Origin: Streptomyces sp. NBC_00820 | Lineage (GTDB): Bacteria; Actinomycetota; Actinomycetes; Streptomycetales; Streptomycetaceae | Assembly (NCBI RefSeq): GCF_036347055.1 | Contig: NZ_CP108882.1 | Location: forward strand, 6,560,001-6,624,000 | Direction: 5' to 3' | DNA length: 64,000 nucleotides | In this document: in pieces, positions 19,977 to 30,849 of the stretch | How positions within the stretch are numbered: the first letter of the stretch is position 1 | Layout: every line of letters starts with the position of its first letter | Made by a program: the position numbers and the translations under genes | Notes under the pieces: generated by a model | The model's database searches: none | Told to the model about the DNA's origin: nothing | Seen by the model: only the letters and a program-made list of their open reading frames with translations

Positions 19977-20819
19977 ATGGCCAACGTCGTACGTGCCGCA
20001 CTGGTTCAGGCCACCTGGACCGGCGACACCGAGTCCATGATCGCCAAGCACGAGGAGTACGCCCGCGAGGCCGCCCGCCGGGGTGCGAGGATCATCGGAT
20101 TCCAGGAAGTCTTCAACGCCCCCTATTTCTGCCAGGTCCAGGAGCCGGAGCACTACCGCTGGGCCGAGCCGGTGCCCGACGGGCCGACCGTGCGCCGCAT
20201 GCGGGATCTCGCGCGTGAGACCGGCATGGTGATCGTCGCCCCCGTCTTCGAGGTCGAGCAGTCCGGCTTCTACTACAACACCGCCGCCGTGATCGACGCC
20301 GACGGCACCTACCTCGGCAAGTACCGCAAGCACCACATCCCCCAGGTCAAGGGCTTCTGGGAGAAGTACTACTTCAAACCCGGCAACCTCGGCTGGCCCG
20401 TCTTCGACACGGCCGTCGGCAAGGTCGGCGTCTACATCTGCTACGACCGGCACTTCCCCGAGGGCTGGCGGCAACTGGGACTGAACGGAGCCCAGTTGGT
20501 GTACAACCCGTCCGCCACCCATCGCGGCCTGTCCGCCCATCTGTGGCAGCTGGAGCAGCCCGCCGCGGCCGTCGCCAACGAGTACTTCGTCGCCGCCATC
20601 AACCGGGTGGGCCAGGAGGAGTACGGGGACAACGACTTCTACGGCACCTCGTACTTCGTGGACCCGCGCGGACGGTTCGTCGGCGACGTCGCCGGCGACA
20701 AGGCCGAGGAACTCCTCGTCCGCGACCTCGACTTCGACCTCATCGAGGAAGTACGGCAGCAGTGGGCCTTCTACCGCGACCGCCGCCCCGACGCCTACGA
20801 AGGGCTGGTGCAGCCGTGA
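19977..20819 (+). CDS. nitrilase-superfamily amidohydrolase (beta-ureidopropionase type)
   Basis: A 280-residue C-N hydrolase with the catalytic triad Glu44 (GFQE), Lys118 (KYRKHHIP) and Cys155 (YICYDRHFPEGW). It resembles N-carbamoyl-beta-alanine amidohydrolases, the last step of reductive pyrimidine breakdown (to beta-alanine, CO2 and ammonia). The start ATG at 19977 follows AAGGAG; the longer frame back to 19878 includes the leader hairpin. It is coupled to the aminotransferase downstream by a GTGA overlap. It is about 70 percent like the second copy at 24072 by eye. Exact ureide substrate uncertain. Confidence 0.88.
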   Translation: MANVVRAALVQATWTGDTESMIAKHEEYAREAARRGARIIGFQEVFNAPYFCQVQEPEHYRWAEPVPDGPTVRRMRDLARETGMVIVAPVFEVEQSGFYYNTAAVIDADGTYLGKYRKHHIPQVKGFWEKYYFKPGNLGWPVFDTAVGKVGVYICYDRHFPEGWRQLGLNGAQLVYNPSATHRGLSAHLWQLEQPAAAVANEYFVAAINRVGQEEYGDNDFYGTSYFVDPRGRFVGDVAGDKAEELLVRDLDFDLIEEVRQQWAFYRDRRPDAYEGLVQP

Positions 20820-22099
20820 ACGACCTCTACGACCGCCACCGCAAGGTCATGCCCGACTGGCTCGCCCTCTACTACGAGCGGCCGCTGGAGATCACCCACG
20901 GCGAGGGCCGCCACGTCTACGACTCCGCGGGCAACCGCTACCTGGACTTCTTCGGCGGCATCCTCACCACCATGACCGCGCACGCCCTGCCCGAGGTGAC
21001 CAAGGCGGTCAGTGAGCAGGCCGGCCGGATCATCCACTCCTCGACCCTCTACCTCAACCGGCCCATGGTCGAACTCGCCGAGCGGGTGGCCAAGTTGAGC
21101 GGCATCCCGGACGCCCGGGTCTTCTTCACCACCTCCGGCACCGAGGCCAACGACACCGCCCTGCTGCTCGCCACCGCCCACCGGCGCAGCAACACGCTCC
21201 TGGCCATGCGCAACAGCTACCACGGCCGGTCCTTCAGCGCCGTCGGCATCACCGGCAACCGGGGCTGGTCCCCGACCTCCCTGTCCCCGCTGCAGACCCT
21301 CTACGTCCACGGAGGCGTGCGCCACCGGGGCCCGTTCGCCGAACTGGACGACCGCGCCTTCATCGACGCGTGCGTGGCGGACCTGAGGGACGTCCTCGGC
21401 CAGACCCGGCCGCCCGCCGCGCTGATCGCCGAACCCGTGCAGGGCGTGGGCGGGTTCACCTCACCGCCCGACGGACTGTACGCGGCCTTCCGCGAAGTGC
21501 TGGACGAACAGGGGATCCTGTGGATCGCCGACGAGGTGCAGACCGGCTGGGGCCGCACCGGCGACCACTTCTGGGGCTGGCAGGCGCACGCGCGAAACGG
21601 GCCGCCGGACATCGTCACCTTCGCCAAGGGCATCGGCAACGGCATGTCCATCGGCGGTGTGATCGCCCGCTCCGAGATCATGAACTGCCTGGACGCCAAC
21701 AGCATCTCGACCTTCGGCGGCACCCAGATCACCATGGCCGCCGGCCTCGCCAACCTCACCTATCTCCTGGACCACGACCTCCAGGGCAACGCCCGGCGGG
21801 TCGGCGGCCTGCTCATCGAGCGGCTGCGCGCGGTCGCCGCCCAGTTGCCCGGAGTGCGGGAGGTCCGCGGACGCGGCCTGATGATCGGCATCGAGCTGGT
21901 CAGGCCCGGCACCGACGAGGCCGATCCGCAGGCGGCCGCGGCCGTACTGGAGGTGGCCCGCGAGGGCGGCCTGCTCATCGGCAAGGGCGGCGGTCACGAC
22001 ACCAGCGCCCTGCGCGTCGCCCCGCCGCTGTCGCTGACCGTCGCGGAGGCCGAGGAGGGCGCCGCGATCCTCGAACGCGCGCTGAGGAGCACGTACTAG
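20816..22099 (+). CDS. class III PLP-dependent aminotransferase (beta-alanine/omega-amino acid type)
   Basis: A 427-residue fold-type I aminotransferase. The PLP lysine is in VTFAKGIGNGMSIGG, preceded by the Asp motif LWIADEVQTGWGRTG, and the phosphate-binding loop is TSGTEANDTA. It probably transaminates beta-alanine or beta-aminoisobutyrate released by the amidohydrolase encoded just upstream. It begins at GTG 20816, overlapping the preceding stop (GTGA). Family members are often annotated aspartate aminotransferase family or alanine-glyoxylate transaminase-like; the amino donor is therefore inferred from context. Confidence 0.88.
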   Translation: MNDLYDRHRKVMPDWLALYYERPLEITHGEGRHVYDSAGNRYLDFFGGILTTMTAHALPEVTKAVSEQAGRIIHSSTLYLNRPMVELAERVAKLSGIPDARVFFTTSGTEANDTALLLATAHRRSNTLLAMRNSYHGRSFSAVGITGNRGWSPTSLSPLQTLYVHGGVRHRGPFAELDDRAFIDACVADLRDVLGQTRPPAALIAEPVQGVGGFTSPPDGLYAAFREVLDEQGILWIADEVQTGWGRTGDHFWGWQAHARNGPPDIVTFAKGIGNGMSIGGVIARSEIMNCLDANSISTFGGTQITMAAGLANLTYLLDHDLQGNARRVGGLLIERLRAVAAQLPGVREVRGRGLMIGIELVRPGTDEADPQAAAAVLEVAREGGLLIGKGGGHDTSALRVAPPLSLTVAEAEEGAAILERALRSTY

Positions 22100-22253
22100 G
22101 GGCTCCGCCGGGAGAACCGGTACGCGTTCCGCCGTCGCGTGTCCGCGGGGCCGTCCCGACCGGCCCCGCCCACGCGGCGGCAGCCGCACCTCGAAACAGC
22201 CCCGCGCGCCCCACGGGGCGCGCCCTCGCACCACCCGAGCAAGGGAAACGGCC

Positions 22254-23870
22254 TTGGTCATCGCTTCCGTCCCCCGGCAGTCCGGCCGGCGGCCCCCGGA
22301 CCCCGCACTCTCCGTCCGGCAGGTGCTGACCCTGGAGCGGGTGCTCGCCGGGGAGCCCGAAGTGGTGGCCGGGGCCGGGCAGCTCGACCGGCCCGTGCGC
22401 TGGGTGCACGTCGCCGAGGCCGCCGACGTCGGCGTGATGCTCAGCGGCGGTGAGATGGTGCTCACCACCGGGGTGCTGCTCGCCGGCGACGAGACCAAGC
22501 AGGCCGAGTACATCCGGTCCCTGCACCGGGCGGAGGCCGCGGCCGTCGTCCTCGGGCTCGGCCGCGCCTTCCCCGCGCCGCCCGAGGTGATGCGCCGCGC
22601 GGCCGAGCGGTGCGGGCTGCCCATGGTCGTCCTGCACCGGCCCTTCCCCTTCGCCGAGTTGACCGAAGAGGTCCAGTCCCGCCTGGTACGGAGCAAGTTC
22701 GCCGCCGTCAGCCTGTCCGAGGCGGTCCGCACCAGCCTCACCGGACTGATCACCGCCGGCGCCCCGCTGCAACGGCTGCTCGACGAGGTCGCCCAGCACA
22801 GCGGCTGTCCGGTCGTCGTCACCAACGTCGCCCACCGCGTCCTCGCCACGGCGGGGGAGCGGAGCGCGGTGGACGACGTGCTGCGCGACTGGGAGCGGAT
22901 CGCCCGGCAGGCATGGGGGCACCACCCAGGCCTTTCAGGCACTGGGGGAGGCAGCGAGGGCGACGGCTGGATCCGCGCCGAACTGGGCGGGCGCGGGGAG
23001 CGCTGGGGCCGGCTGCTGCTGTGCGGGTACCGGGGCGAGACGGGCACCGGGCGGCTGCTCGCCGACCGGGCGGCCGAGGCCCTCGTCCTGCACCGCATGC
23101 TCGTCGGCGGCTCCGCCCACAGCTGGGAGGAACGGTCCGCGCAGAGCCTGCTGACCGACCTCGTCTCCGGGGCCGTACCCGCCCGGCAGCTGCTGCCGAG
23201 GGCCCGGGCGGCCGGACTCCCCGTCAACCGGCGCACGTTCGTGCCGCTCGTCGTACCCGACGGCGAACCCGGCCGGCTGGACCGGGTCCTGCGCGTCCTG
23301 GGCATGTCCGGACTCGTCGCCGAACTGGCCGACGGCGCCACCGCCGTCCTGCTCAGCCTCGCCCGCGACCAGCACGCCGAGTCGCTCACCGCCCACTTCG
23401 CGGCCCGGCTGCGCACCGAGACCGGCAGTCCCTCGGCGCTCGTGGCCGCCGCCGACGCGTGCACCGACTGGGACGGCGTACCCGCCGGGCTGCGCGAGGC
23501 CCGGCACGTCGCCGACGCCGTGACCGGCTCCGCCGCCGTCGACCTGCCGGCCGTCGTACGGCTGCGGGACGTCCATCTGCGCGGCCTGATCCGGCTGCTC
23601 AGGGACGACCCGCAGGTGCAGTCCTTCGCCGAGCGGGAGCTGGACGGCCTGCTGGGCGGGGCGGACCCGGAGCTGCTGGACGTGCTGCGCACCTACCTCG
23701 CGACCGGCCGCAACAAGTCGCGCACCGCCCAGCTCCACCACGTCTCCCGGCCCGCCCTCTACCGCCGCCTGGAGGCGATACAGGCACGACTGGGGGCCGA
23801 CCTCGACGACTTCGAGCAGGCGGCCTCGGTGCACATCGCGCTCCTCGCGCACGACGCGCAACAGCGCTGA
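22254..23870 (+). CDS. PucR-family transcriptional regulator
   Basis: A 538-residue regulator with the N-terminal PucR domain (about residues 20-140, SVRQVLTLERVLAGEPEVVAG), a central GGDEF-like linker and a C-terminal PucR HTH (LLDVLRTYLATGRNKSRTAQLHHVSRPALYRRLEAI). It probably controls the surrounding pyrimidine/ureide catabolic genes, as PucR controls purine catabolism in Bacillus. The TTG at 22254 is preceded by AAGGGA. Within residues about 220-236 a short hairpin repeat has inserted in frame (AWGHHPGLSGTGGGS), in a position where relatives are expected to have a short loop. Confidence 0.88.
   Translation: MVIASVPRQSGRRPPDPALSVRQVLTLERVLAGEPEVVAGAGQLDRPVRWVHVAEAADVGVMLSGGEMVLTTGVLLAGDETKQAEYIRSLHRAEAAAVVLGLGRAFPAPPEVMRRAAERCGLPMVVLHRPFPFAELTEEVQSRLVRSKFAAVSLSEAVRTSLTGLITAGAPLQRLLDEVAQHSGCPVVVTNVAHRVLATAGERSAVDDVLRDWERIARQAWGHHPGLSGTGGGSEGDGWIRAELGGRGERWGRLLLCGYRGETGTGRLLADRAAEALVLHRMLVGGSAHSWEERSAQSLLTDLVSGAVPARQLLPRARAAGLPVNRRTFVPLVVPDGEPGRLDRVLRVLGMSGLVAELADGATAVLLSLARDQHAESLTAHFAARLRTETGSPSALVAAADACTDWDGVPAGLREARHVADAVTGSAAVDLPAVVRLRDVHLRGLIRLLRDDPQVQSFAERELDGLLGGADPELLDVLRTYLATGRNKSRTAQLHHVSRPALYRRLEAIQARLGADLDDFEQAASVHIALLAHDAQQR
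22912..22953. repeat. hairpin repeat inside the PucR gene
   Basis: About 40 bp containing GGGGGCACCACCCAGGCCT, a TTC loop and AGGCACTGGGGGAGG forms a stem-loop of a common streptomycete intergenic type. Here it lies inside an open frame without breaking it. Confidence 0.55.
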
Positions 23871-23918
23871 AACACAGGACTACCTGGGAAAACGGCGGTG
23901 AAACATGGGCTCGCGGAC

Positions 23919-23967
23919 ACGTGACACGGTGGCACGCAGAGCGCCCGCAGACGTGACACGCTGCCAC
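23919..23967. promoter_or_regulatory. direct-repeat operator candidate upstream of the second amidohydrolase
   Basis: ACGTGACACGGTGGCAC (23919-23935) and ACGTGACACGCTGCCAC (23951-23967) are a 17-bp direct repeat with two mismatches spaced 32 bp apart, about three DNA turns. They lie 105-153 bp upstream of the amidohydrolase/dihydropyrimidinase operon and just after the PucR gene, so PucR is the obvious candidate binder. Confidence 0.5.
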
Positions 23968-24071
23968 TCAAACAGGTCACCCGGCCTTTCTAGGCTCCTG
24001 GAGCGGGCACCGGAGGTCCCGTCCGAGACCTCCGGCGCCGGCCCCAGCACACCGACCCACCGGAGGATCCG

Positions 24072-24914
24072 ATGAGCCGAGTGATCCGTGCCGCCCTGTT
24101 CCAGACCGCCTGGACCGGCGACAAGGAATCCATGATCCAGGTCCACGAGCAGGCGGCCCGCGACGCGGCCGCGCAGGGCGCCCAGGTCCTGTGCTTCCAG
24201 GAACTGTTCTACGGCCCCTACTTCTGCCAGGTCCAGGACAAGGCCTTCTACGAGTACGCCGAACAGATCCCCGAGGGCCCGACCGTCCAGCGCTTCCAGG
24301 CTCTCGCCAAGGAACTGGGCATCGTCCTCGTGCTGCCCATGTACGAGGAGGAGCAGCCGGGCGTCCTGTACAACACCGCCGCCGTGATCGACGCGGACGG
24401 CTCCTACCTGGGCAAGTACCGCAAGACCCACATCCCCCAAGTCCAGGGATTCTGGGAGAAGTTCTACTTCCGCCCGGGCAACAGCGGCTGGCCCGTCTTC
24501 GACACGGCCGTCGGCAGGATCGGCGTCTACATCTGCTACGACCGTCACTTCCCCGAGGGATGGCGGGCGTTGGGCCTGGCCGGCGCCGAGATCGTCTTCA
24601 ACCCCTCGGCCACCTCACGCGGCCTGTCCCGCTACCTGTGGCAGCTCGAACAGCCGGCGGCGGCCGTCGCCAACGAGTACTTCGTCGGCGCGATCAACCG
24701 GGTCGGCGTGGAGGACCTCGGCGACAACGACTTCTACGGCACCACCTACTTCGTCGACCCGGAGGCCCAGTTCGTCGGCGAGGTGGCGAGCGACAAGGAG
24801 ACCGAACTCGTGGTCCGAGACCTGGACATGGACAAACTCCGCGAGGTCCGTGACCGCTGGCAGTTCTACCGCGACCGGGAGCCGGGCGCCTACACACCGC
24901 TGACCGCACCCTGA
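24072..24914 (+). CDS. nitrilase-superfamily amidohydrolase, second copy (beta-ureidopropionase type)
   Basis: A 280-residue paralogue of the 19977 gene with the same triad, Glu44, Lys118 and Cys155, and the same TIGR-like features (FYGPYFCQVQ, KYRKTHIPQVQGFWEKFYF). It precedes the dihydropyrimidinase gene by 40 bp, so it is the likelier true N-carbamoyl-beta-alanine amidohydrolase of the pathway. The ATG at 24072 follows GGAGGAT. Two such enzymes in one locus could split uracil- and thymine-derived ureides or handle another ureide. Confidence 0.9.
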   Translation: MSRVIRAALFQTAWTGDKESMIQVHEQAARDAAAQGAQVLCFQELFYGPYFCQVQDKAFYEYAEQIPEGPTVQRFQALAKELGIVLVLPMYEEEQPGVLYNTAAVIDADGSYLGKYRKTHIPQVQGFWEKFYFRPGNSGWPVFDTAVGRIGVYICYDRHFPEGWRALGLAGAEIVFNPSATSRGLSRYLWQLEQPAAAVANEYFVGAINRVGVEDLGDNDFYGTTYFVDPEAQFVGEVASDKETELVVRDLDMDKLREVRDRWQFYRDREPGAYTPLTAP

Positions 24915-24954
24915 CCGCACCGTCAACCCGGCCCGCCCCGGGAGGAGAGGGATC

Positions 24955-26358
24955 ATGAGCAGCCGTACCGTCATCCGCGGCGGTCTCGTCATCACCGCGT
25001 CCGACGAGATCCACGCCGACGTCCTGATCGAGGACGGCCGCATCGCCGCCCTCGCCGCCACCGGCACACCCGCCGCCGAGGCGTTCACCGCCGAGAGGGT
25101 CATCGACGCCGCCGGGAAGTACGTCATCCCGGGCGGCGTCGACGCCCACACCCACATGGAGCTGCCCTTCGGCGGCACCTTCGCCTCCGACACCTTCGAG
25201 ACCGGCACCCGGGCGGCCGCCTGGGGCGGTACGACCACCATCATCGACTTCGCCGTCCAGAGCGTCGGCCACACCCTGCGCGAGGGCCTGGACACCTGGC
25301 ACGCCAAGGCCGAGGGCAACTGCGCGATCGACTACGCCTTCCACATGATCGTCTCCGACGTGAACGACGAGACGCTCAAGGAGATGGACCTGCTGGTGGA
25401 GGAAGGGGTCACCTCCTTCAAGCAGTTCATGGCCTACCCGGGCGTCTTCTACTCCGACGACGGCCAGATCCTGCGCGCCATGCAGCGCTCCGCCGAGAAC
25501 GGCGGGCTGATCATGATGCACGCCGAGAACGGCATCGCGATCGACGTACTCGTCGAACAGGCCCTGGCCCGCGGGGAGACCGACCCCCGCTACCACGGCG
25601 AGGTCCGCAAGGCGCTGCTGGAGGCCGAGGCCACCCACCGCGCCATCAAGCTCGCCCAGGTCGCCGGCGCCCCGCTCTACGTCGTGCACGTCTCCGCCAC
25701 CGAGGCGGTCGCCGAGCTGGCGCGGGCCCGTGACGAGGGCCTCAACGTCTTCGGCGAGACCTGCCCGCAGTACCTGTTCCTGTCCACCGACAACCTCGCC
25801 GAACCGGACTTCGAGGGCGCCAAGTACGTGTGCAGCACGCCGCTTCGGCCCAAGGAGCACCAGGCCGCCCTCTGGCGGGGCCTGCGCACCAACGACCTCC
25901 AGGTGGTCTCCACCGACCACTGTCCCTTCTGCTTCGAGGGCCAGAAGGAGCTGGGCCGCGGCGACTTCTCCAAGATCCCCAACGGACTGCCGGGCGTGGA
26001 GAACCGCATGGACCTCCTCCACCAGGCCGTCGTCGACGGGCGCATCTCCCGGCGCCGCTGGATCGAGATCGCCTGCGCCACACCGGCCCGCATGTTCGGC
26101 CTGTACCCGAAGAAGGGCACCATCGCCCCGGGCGCCGACGCCGACATCGTCATCTACGACCCGCACGCCGAGCAGATCATGTCCGCCGAGACGCACCACA
26201 TGAACGTCGACTACTCGGCGTACGAGGGCAGGCGCACCACCGGCCGGGTCGAGACCGTGCTCTCGCGGGGCGAGCCCGTCATCACCGAGCGGGAGTACAC
26301 CGGACGCGCCGGGCACGGCGTCTTCACCCCGCGCTCCACCTGTCAGTACCTCAACTAG
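24955..26358 (+). CDS. hydA: dihydropyrimidinase
   Basis: A 467-residue cyclic amidohydrolase that opens dihydrouracil/dihydrothymine to the N-carbamoyl amino acid. Binuclear-metal ligands are GGVDAHTHMELPFGG, the carboxylated Lys in TSFKQFMAYPG (about residue 160), MMHAENG, VVHVSATEA and STDHCPF. The ATG at 24955 follows GGGAGGAGAGGG. It is between the amidohydrolase and the F420-type oxidoreductase genes (11 bp to the next), which makes one operon for ring opening and ureide cleavage. Confidence 0.92.
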   Translation: MSSRTVIRGGLVITASDEIHADVLIEDGRIAALAATGTPAAEAFTAERVIDAAGKYVIPGGVDAHTHMELPFGGTFASDTFETGTRAAAWGGTTTIIDFAVQSVGHTLREGLDTWHAKAEGNCAIDYAFHMIVSDVNDETLKEMDLLVEEGVTSFKQFMAYPGVFYSDDGQILRAMQRSAENGGLIMMHAENGIAIDVLVEQALARGETDPRYHGEVRKALLEAEATHRAIKLAQVAGAPLYVVHVSATEAVAELARARDEGLNVFGETCPQYLFLSTDNLAEPDFEGAKYVCSTPLRPKEHQAALWRGLRTNDLQVVSTDHCPFCFEGQKELGRGDFSKIPNGLPGVENRMDLLHQAVVDGRISRRRWIEIACATPARMFGLYPKKGTIAPGADADIVIYDPHAEQIMSAETHHMNVDYSAYEGRRTTGRVETVLSRGEPVITEREYTGRAGHGVFTPRSTCQYLN

Positions 26359-26369
26359 GAGTCGCGCCC

Positions 26370-27389
26370 ATGGACTTCGGACTCGTCCTGCAGACCGATC
26401 CGCCCGCCTCCCGCGTCGTCAGCCTGATGAAGCGGGCCGAGCGCAACGGCTTCACCTACGGCTGGACCTTCGACTCCGCCGTGCTGTGGCAGGAGCCGTT
26501 CGTCATCTACAGCCAGATCCTGGCGAACACCGACCGGATCAAGGTCGGCCCGATGGTCACCAACCCGGGCACCCGCACCTGGGAGGTCACCGCCTCCACC
26601 TTCGCCACCCTCAACGACATGTTCGGCAACCGCACCGTGTGCGGCATCGGCCGCGGCGACTCCGCGATGCGCGTCGCCGGCCGCAAGCCCAACACCCTCG
26701 CCCGCATAAGCGACGCGATGAAGGTCATCCGCTCCCTCGGCCGGGGTGACGAGGCCGACCTCGGCGGGACGAAGATCCGGTTCCCCTGGGTCGCGGAGGG
26801 CGCCGAACTCCCCGTGTGGATGGCCGCGTACGGGCCGAAGGCGCTGAAGATGACCGGCGAGGAGGCCGACGGCTTCATCCTCCAGCTCGCCGACCTCTAC
26901 CTGACCGAGTACATGGTGAAGGCCGTCAAGGCCGCGGCCGTGGCCGCCGGCCGCGACCCCGCCGAGGTCACCATCTGCGTGGCCGCGCCCGCCTACGTCA
27001 CCGAGGACGACTCGCCCGAGGCACTCGCCCACGCCCGCGAGCAGTGCCGCTGGTTCGGCGGCATGGTCGGCAACCACGTCGCCGACCTGGTCTCCAAGTA
27101 CGGCGAGCACTCCGCCCAGGTCCCCGACGAACTCACCGAGTACATCAAGTCCCGCGAGGGCTACGACTACGCGCACCACGGCCGCAGCGGCAACCCCGAC
27201 ACCCAGTTCGTGCCCGACGAGATCGTGGACCGGTTCTGCCTGATCGGCCCGGTCGAGAAACACGTCGAAAAGCTCAAGGCGCTGCGCGAGCTGGGCGTCG
27301 ACCAGTTCGCGGTGTACGACATGCACGACGCCCAGGAAGCCACCATCGACGCCTACGGCACGAAGGTGATCCCGGCCGTCAACGGCTGA
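26370..27389 (+). CDS. LLM-class F420-dependent oxidoreductase (TIGR03842-like)
   Basis: A 339-residue luciferase-like TIM-barrel oxidoreductase. It begins MDFGLVLQTDPPASRVVSLMKRAE and has the family blocks GTRTWEVTASTFATLNDMFGNRTVCGIGRGDS and PVWMAAYGPKALKMTGEEADGFILQ, matching what I recall for the TIGR03842 group. AGGAG lies 8 bp ahead of the ATG. It follows dihydropyrimidinase by 11 bp in the same operon, and no flavin/FeS dihydropyrimidine dehydrogenase is nearby, so it may reduce uracil or thymine with F420H2. That reaction is inference. Confidence 0.85.
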   Translation: MDFGLVLQTDPPASRVVSLMKRAERNGFTYGWTFDSAVLWQEPFVIYSQILANTDRIKVGPMVTNPGTRTWEVTASTFATLNDMFGNRTVCGIGRGDSAMRVAGRKPNTLARISDAMKVIRSLGRGDEADLGGTKIRFPWVAEGAELPVWMAAYGPKALKMTGEEADGFILQLADLYLTEYMVKAVKAAAVAAGRDPAEVTICVAAPAYVTEDDSPEALAHAREQCRWFGGMVGNHVADLVSKYGEHSAQVPDELTEYIKSREGYDYAHHGRSGNPDTQFVPDEIVDRFCLIGPVEKHVEKLKALRELGVDQFAVYDMHDAQEATIDAYGTKVIPAVNG

Positions 27390-27413
27390 CCCCACCAGAC
27401 CGGTTGATCGTCC

Positions 27414-27450
27414 CCCTTCCCCCTTCCCGCTGCCCGGGAAGGGGGAAGGG
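27414..27450 (+). terminator. perfect 15-bp stem-loop terminator
   Basis: Arms 27414-27428 (CCCTTCCCCCTTCCC) and 27436-27450 pair perfectly across a 7-nt loop. The stem lies 24 bp after the oxidoreductase stop codon and is followed by TTC but no long T-run, as is usual in streptomycetes. It ends the pyrimidine operon before the transporter gene. Confidence 0.8.
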
Positions 27451-27493
27451 TTCATGTCCTCGCACGGATCTCCGAGATACGAGGTGGTCTCCG

Positions 27494-29044
<1,551 letters not shown>

Positions 29045-29138
29045 GCCGCAGACCGGCCGGCAAGCACTCGGGGCGCGTGCACAGCGGGTTGTGCACGCGC
29101 CCGTGTGCGGGCCGTGAGCCGGCCGAACGCCGGGATCG

Positions 29139-29639
29139 TCAGGAGGCGGAATCCTTACGGTACCGCTTGGCGAGTACCGGGTCCGACTCCCACCACAGGC
29201 CGGAACCGTTCGGAAGCTCGTCAGCGGTCTCGCCGCTCGCCCGAGAGGCCCGTCGCTCGGTGTCGCCGTCGGCTCGTACCCGGAACAGCAGGCCGGGGAC
29301 GGCGTAGAACACCGCAGCGATGAGCAGGACGGCCCCGATCACGTAGAGATGGGGAAACGCGGCGCCTGCCAGGAACGGGAGCAGCGTGGCGACCATCAGC
29401 CCGGTGCTCCGGGTCGTGACCAGGAAGTCCTGGTTCTCGGCGACGTCCACGGTCACCGTGTTGGAGCGGGTGCGGTCCTTCGCGAGGACCCGGACCGTGT
29501 GCCTGCCGGCCGCCACCGGGAAACGGGCTGCATCACCCTGCCTGACCTGGCCGACCGTCACCCCGTCGATCGCCACCTTGAACGTCCCGCCCCGGCGGAG
29601 CCGCGGTGGCTCCGCGTACACCGCGATGGTCCCAGTCAT
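29139..29639 (-). CDS. hypothetical membrane protein with PEGA-like N-terminus
   Basis: A 166-residue protein. Residues 1-75 look like a small beta-sandwich with the pattern RRGGTFKVAIDGVTVGQVRQGD and AAGRHTVRVLA, resembling PEGA-type repeats. Two membrane helices follow (about 80-120) and a charged C-terminal tail. Function unknown. It is monocistronic by position. Confidence 0.65.
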   Translation of the reverse strand: MTGTIAVYAEPPRLRRGGTFKVAIDGVTVGQVRQGDAARFPVAAGRHTVRVLAKDRTRSNTVTVDVAENQDFLVTTRSTGLMVATLLPFLAGAAFPHLYVIGAVLLIAAVFYAVPGLLFRVRADGDTERRASRASGETADELPNGSGLWWESDPVLAKRYRKDSAS

Positions 29640-29877
29640 GAGTCCCCCTCATTCGTTGATCATTCGCGCCTCGCCCATGGTAGGGCGCCTCTGGCGTCAT
29701 CATCGAAAATTTGTTCCCCAGGGCATGCCCGGTGTCGGGCCGGGGCGTGGGGCTGCCGGGAGCCGTCGATCGGCGCACTCGCCGGACATCGGGCGAAACC
29801 GGTTGGGCGCGATCGGGCGCCCGGCGTGGCCGTGAGGGGGACAGGCGGCATGGCAGGACGCGAGAACGGGCTGCGAA

Positions 29878-30564
29878 TCAACCGGACTTGGCGTTCTGGA
29901 GGGAGGCCACAGCGCTCTTCGCGGCCTTGATGGCTCCCTTGTTGATCACGTCCGTGCTCGGGGCCTTCTTCGACTCGAAGTCGCTGCCGCTGTAGGTGAC
30001 GACCGCCAGGGCGTTGGCGACACGAACCATCACCACGCCCTCGCGGGTCTGCTGCTTGTCCTCCGTGCTGAGGTTCACGACGGAGTATCCGGCGTCGCCG
30101 ATCCCCGGGACCGATCCGCCGCCGCTCTTGTCCTCGACGCGCTGCTGGTACTCCTTCGTCGCCGCCTGGTCCGACGCGGAGATCTCGTAGGAGACGTCCA
30201 GCCAGCGGTAGTTGTAGCCGTCCAGGGCGTTCCAGGAGCAGGTGCGGCGCAGGGACGAGTCGGTGGACGGAATCTCCTTGCCCGCCGTCTTCGCCCCGGG
30301 CACCAGGGACTTGATGGTCGCCACGGGCACGCCGGTGCAGGGCGCGGGCGCGTTGGCGTACGTCTTCGTCGCGGGGCCGGGGGAGGAGGCCGCGGAGTCC
30401 GAGGAGGGGGCGGAGGCCGAGTCGGCCGGGTGCTGTCCGGCCGACTGGTGGGCGGCGTCGGCCGGCGGGGCCGGGTCCCCGGCCATCGTCCAGCCCACAC
30501 AGGCGAGCACGACGACCGGCGACAGACGCGCGGACAGGGCGAGCGGCAGAGGAAGGGAACGCAC
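29878..30564 (-). CDS. DUF3558-like exported lipoprotein
   Basis: A 228-residue exported protein. The signal region (ALSARLSPVVVLAC) has a possible lipobox VLAC, followed by a Ser/Pro/Ala-rich spacer. The folded domain has two conserved Cys (PCTGVPVATIKSLV and RRTCSWNAL) and an aromatic block DGYNYRWLDVSYEI that fits the DUF3558-type pattern. The GTG at 30564 is preceded by GGAGGG-like sequence. Role in the envelope is unknown. Confidence 0.65.
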   Translation of the reverse strand: MRSLPLPLALSARLSPVVVLACVGWTMAGDPAPPADAAHQSAGQHPADSASAPSSDSAASSPGPATKTYANAPAPCTGVPVATIKSLVPGAKTAGKEIPSTDSSLRRTCSWNALDGYNYRWLDVSYEISASDQAATKEYQQRVEDKSGGGSVPGIGDAGYSVVNLSTEDKQQTREGVVMVRVANALAVVTYSGSDFESKKAPSTDVINKGAIKAAKSAVASLQNAKSG

Positions 30565-30849
30565 GGCTCACTTCTCGTGGGGGAGGGGGTGCGGACGGGG
30601 GATCCGCGGGGTGGACGCGTTCGACAGTCTCACATGACTGACTGTGAGGCGGAAGGGAAAACTCGCTGCGTGCCCACGCGGTCACACAGACCCCCGGCGC
30701 CGCCGTCCGGTGTGCCCGCCTTGTCCCCTGGCCTCCTGGCTTCCGGGTTTCCGTGCCTTCGGGCTTGCGGGCCTCCCAGCCCCCGTCTCCCAGCCCCCGC
30801 CTCCCCGCCTACGCGCCTCCGCGCCGGCCGGCGACGGCTTCGGTGGGTC

